64,000 nt of DNA from positions 242,917 to 306,916 of the forward strand of contig CAYMIN010000001.1 in the NCBI GenBank assembly GCA_964390495.1, in the 5' to 3' direction. Shown one piece after another: positions 62,245-64,000 of this stretch. Origin of the DNA: UBA11051 sp964390495 (lineage in GTDB: Bacteria > Armatimonadota > Zipacnadia > Zipacnadales > UBA11051). Below the pieces are notes generated by a model. That model ran no database searches. It saw only the letters and a list, made by a program, of their open reading frames with translations, and was not told the origin of the DNA. Position 1 is the first letter of the stretch. Each line of letters opens with the position of its first letter. The translations under genes were made by a program, and so were the position numbers.

Positions 62245-63246
62245 TCACGGCTCGGGCAGACTCGGAGCGGCCGGGATCTCCAGCAATTGAGTGGGCTGGT
62301 AGGGCGGATTGGCGGCAATGAGTGCCTCGACCTGGCCGCGCAGCCGCTTCTCCGGGATATGCAGCCGCGCCTGCGCGCGCGCTTGATTGACCCAAAGCTG
62401 GCGAGCCTGTTGGATACTCTCAGCCTGCAGGCGGGCGGCCAGGACTTCCCTGACCTCGGAAAACGGTTGGAGGCCGGCGGGGCGCTTCTCGATAAGCTGC
62501 AGGAACGCCCAACCGTCGGGCACCTGGAACACCTCGCTGATCTGATTGGGCCGCAAGGCGGAGGCGACCTTGGCGACCGCCGGCGCGTAGTCTTTGGCCT
62601 CAAAGAAGCCCATATCGCCGCCCTGCTCCGCGGTCACCGCATCGGATGAGACGGCCCTGGCAAGGCCGGCGAAATCGGCCTCCGGCTCCTCGATGACGCC
62701 TCTGACGGCTTCGGCGCTGGCTTGGTCCTGGAACAGCATCCAGCGGGCATGCGCCTGGGGGCCATGCCTGAACTGCTCTTGGTTCTGCTCGTAGTAGGCG
62801 CGGAGGCGCGGTTCGGAGGTGTCAATCAACTCGCGCGCCAGTTTATCCAGCAGCAACTCGGCCCGGGCAGCCGCCTGGTAGTCCTCCAGCGTTTGGCCCC
62901 TCGCCTCCAGTCGTCTTAGCAGGTCGTGCCTGGAGGCCATCTGAGCCACTCCGCTCTCGACCTTGGCCTTGACCTCGGCCTCAGAGACCTCCAGGTCCTG
63001 CTGCCGGGCCGCACCCATGATCAGCTTGGTGTCAATCATCTGCAAAAGCAGCGGCGCGCCCTTGGTTCTAACCAGTCTCTGCTGCAATTCCCGGGCCGTT
63101 ATTGTCCTGTCGCCGACACGCGCCAGAGGCTTATTTGCGGACGAATTGCACCCGATCAGGGCTGTGGCCATACAGGTCAAGAGGCCGATGCCCAGGGCTA
63201 GGCGTCGGCATGATGGTTGTCCGTTGCGGCGGTTAATGCTGTTCAT
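62245..63246 (-). CDS. Parvulin-type peptidyl-prolyl isomerase lipoprotein (SurA/PrsA-like)
   Basis: A 333-aa protein starting MNSINRRNG at 63246, with hydrophobic segment and lipobox LIGC (Cys33). An in-frame ATG at 63306 would put the lipobox unusually deep. The N-terminal part is a SurA-N-like helical chaperone region (ITARELQQRLVRTKGAPLLLQMIDTKLI). The parvulin domain is at about 170-265 (HARWMLF, EQGGDMGFF, LRPNQISEVFQVPDGWAFLQL), close to the family pattern, though HARWMLF replaces the usual HILV-type start. It helps fold exported proteins, which fits a genome exporting very large enzymes. It overlaps the upstream small gene by 14 bp. Confidence 0.87.
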   Translation of the reverse strand: MNSINRRNGQPSCRRLALGIGLLTCMATALIGCNSSANKPLARVGDRTITARELQQRLVRTKGAPLLLQMIDTKLIMGAARQQDLEVSEAEVKAKVESGVAQMASRHDLLRRLEARGQTLEDYQAAARAELLLDKLARELIDTSEPRLRAYYEQNQEQFRHGPQAHARWMLFQDQASAEAVRGVIEEPEADFAGLARAVSSDAVTAEQGGDMGFFEAKDYAPAVAKVASALRPNQISEVFQVPDGWAFLQLIEKRPAGLQPFSEVREVLAARLQAESIQQARQLWVNQARAQARLHIPEKRLRGQVEALIAANPPYQPTQLLEIPAAPSLPEP

Positions 63247-63535
63247 CTGGTGGCGGCTTCGGCAGCTTTGCTCCCTTCTCACAGGCTTGGGGGCCGGGAT
63301 CATCATACAGGGCGATGTCGAAACGGCCCTGTTCCAGGTGGGCGAAAAGCTCGCGTAAAATGTCGTGATGCCAGAAGAATCCCGGCACCTCGTCCCGGTA
63401 TTCTAACACAATTCGGTCGGCGCGTTTAGTGATCCGACCCCGGAAAGCCGGGTCGGGTACATGCATCGGCCGCAGAACTAGCGGCAGCCCCAGCTTCTTC
63501 TCCAGTTGTGCAACTCGGCTCTGTAGCCAGTCCAC
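63233..63535 (-). CDS. Small protein of unknown function, translationally linked to cupin and parvulin genes
   Basis: A 100-aa frame with a GTG start, three bases after the cupin stop, and an end that overlaps the parvulin gene start. The sequence (MDWLQSRVAQLEKKLGLPLVLRP, ITKRADRIVLEYRDEVPGFFWH, HDILRELFAHLEQGRFDIALYDD) has a helical beginning and a Pro-rich end. Tight packing with real genes on both sides makes it credible. I recognise no family. Confidence 0.6.
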   Translation of the reverse strand: MDWLQSRVAQLEKKLGLPLVLRPMHVPDPAFRGRITKRADRIVLEYRDEVPGFFWHHDILRELFAHLEQGRFDIALYDDPGPQACEKGAKLPKPPPDEQH

Positions 63536-63538
63536 GGC

Positions 63539-63898
63539 CTACACTTCCACCTTGCCGACAAGCTTCGTGTCCTCGTCAGAATACGGCGGACTGCAGACAC
63601 ACAAGAACCGCAACGGCGCAAACGTCAGCGCCTGGACCCAGTGTTGCTGACCGGGCCGGATCAGATGGACGCTACCCGGCCCCATCGGCTGCACCTCAGT
63701 GCCCAGATAAAGCTGCCCCTGGCCGGAGAGGGTGTAATAGATCTCTTCGGACTGATGATGAACGTGAGCGTAAGTGCGGCTCCCCGGCGCGACCGTAGCC
63801 TCGGCCAGGCTGAGACCGGTAACCGGATCATGGCGCGGATGTACCAGCTCGTTTATCATCGCGCCGTCGAGTGTGCGGTACTGGCGCTTGCTGGTCAT
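63539..63898 (-). CDS. Cupin-domain protein
   Basis: A 119-aa single-domain cupin from the ATG at 63898 (AGGGGAG just upstream). Motif 1 is HVHHQSEEIYYTLSGQG with His and Glu metal ligands; motif 2 is GPGSVHLIRPGQQHWVQ with the final His. These small cupins bind a metal and often a sugar or act as dioxygenase- or isomerase-like enzymes; the substrate is unknown. The frame is open upstream to 63991, but that part comprises repeat sequence. A ten-codon frame, MNNPGQSGEP, overlaps the start. Confidence 0.83.
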   Translation of the reverse strand: MTSKRQYRTLDGAMINELVHPRHDPVTGLSLAEATVAPGSRTYAHVHHQSEEIYYTLSGQGQLYLGTEVQPMGPGSVHLIRPGQQHWVQALTFAPLRFLCVCSPPYSDEDTKLVGKVEV

Positions 63899-64000
63899 GG
63901 CTCCCCTGACTGGCCGGGATTGTTCATGAATGAGATAGCAACGACCTCGGGCTGGAACTGTAGTTATGCAGATTTTCTCGATCCTTGGCAAGATACAAGG
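63899..64000. other. Leader of the cupin gene with partial REP repeat, window end
   Basis: It contains TTCATGAATGAGAT (63923-63936) and CAACGACCTCGGGCTGGA (63940-63957), the same two blocks found in the same order at 62081-62127. The REP hairpin is broken after its left half here. Confidence 0.5.

Overview
The window is GC-rich bacterial DNA with dense gene packing, no rRNA or tRNA genes and no CRISPR array that I can see. Lipoprotein and Sec signal peptides, a parvulin-type foldase lipoprotein, and many very large secreted carbohydrate-active proteins (heparinase II/III-like, GH123-like, SGNH, sialidase, FG-GAP) suggest an envelope-bearing polysaccharide specialist of the Planctomycetota, Armatimonadota, Lentisphaerota or Hydrogenedentota type. 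The phylum cannot be fixed from the sequence alone. No SusC/SusD, TonB, ABC-transporter or sulfatase gene is visible.

Layout. Positions 1-16.5 kb, minus strand: a glycan operon with a good divergent promoter at 16547-16575. It encodes an AAC(3)-like acetyltransferase, SGNH hydrolase, GH43-like propeller, GH123-like protein, a broken sialidase, a two-domain sialidase, a heparinase II/III-like protein and a propeller protein cut by the window edge. An ATPase/subtilase pair matching the IetAS defence/plasmid-stability system (7146-10717) sits inside the broken sialidase, whose two ends remain on either side. Positions 16.6-17.3 kb, plus strand: an MntA-HepT toxin-antitoxin pair with its own promoter. 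Positions 17.4-33.2 kb, minus strand: ThuA-like protein, three tandem paralogues of a giant secreted enzyme (heparinase-like domain, usually a discoidin-like domain, then seven FG-GAP repeats), a nitrilase-family hydrolase and a fuculokinase. Positions 33.5-40.5 kb, plus strand: an M48 metalloprotease lipoprotein, an unknown protein, NifU-NifS and a URO-D family protein, with repeats between them. Positions 40.7-45.0 kb, plus strand: a fourth giant paralogue. Positions 45.4-55.9 kb, minus strand: three more heparinase II/III-like proteins, two of them a tandem duplicate. Positions 56-64 kb: a pseudogene relic, a small secreted protein, a deacetylase-like protein, a transaldolase with a structured leader and clear terminator, an orphan histidine kinase, a parvulin lipoprotein, a small unknown protein and a cupin.

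Taken together, the secreted lyase-like, sialidase and esterase proteins look like an extracellular attack on a complex, probably uronic-acid and amino-sugar containing glycan. Fuculokinase, ThuA-like protein and transaldolase could handle the released sugars. This is inference from families and gene order. The intergenic spaces carry several dispersed palindromic repeats (a 124-bp foldback element in two copies, a REP-like hairpin in about six copies, and a 103-bp element with perfect 27-bp inverted ends).
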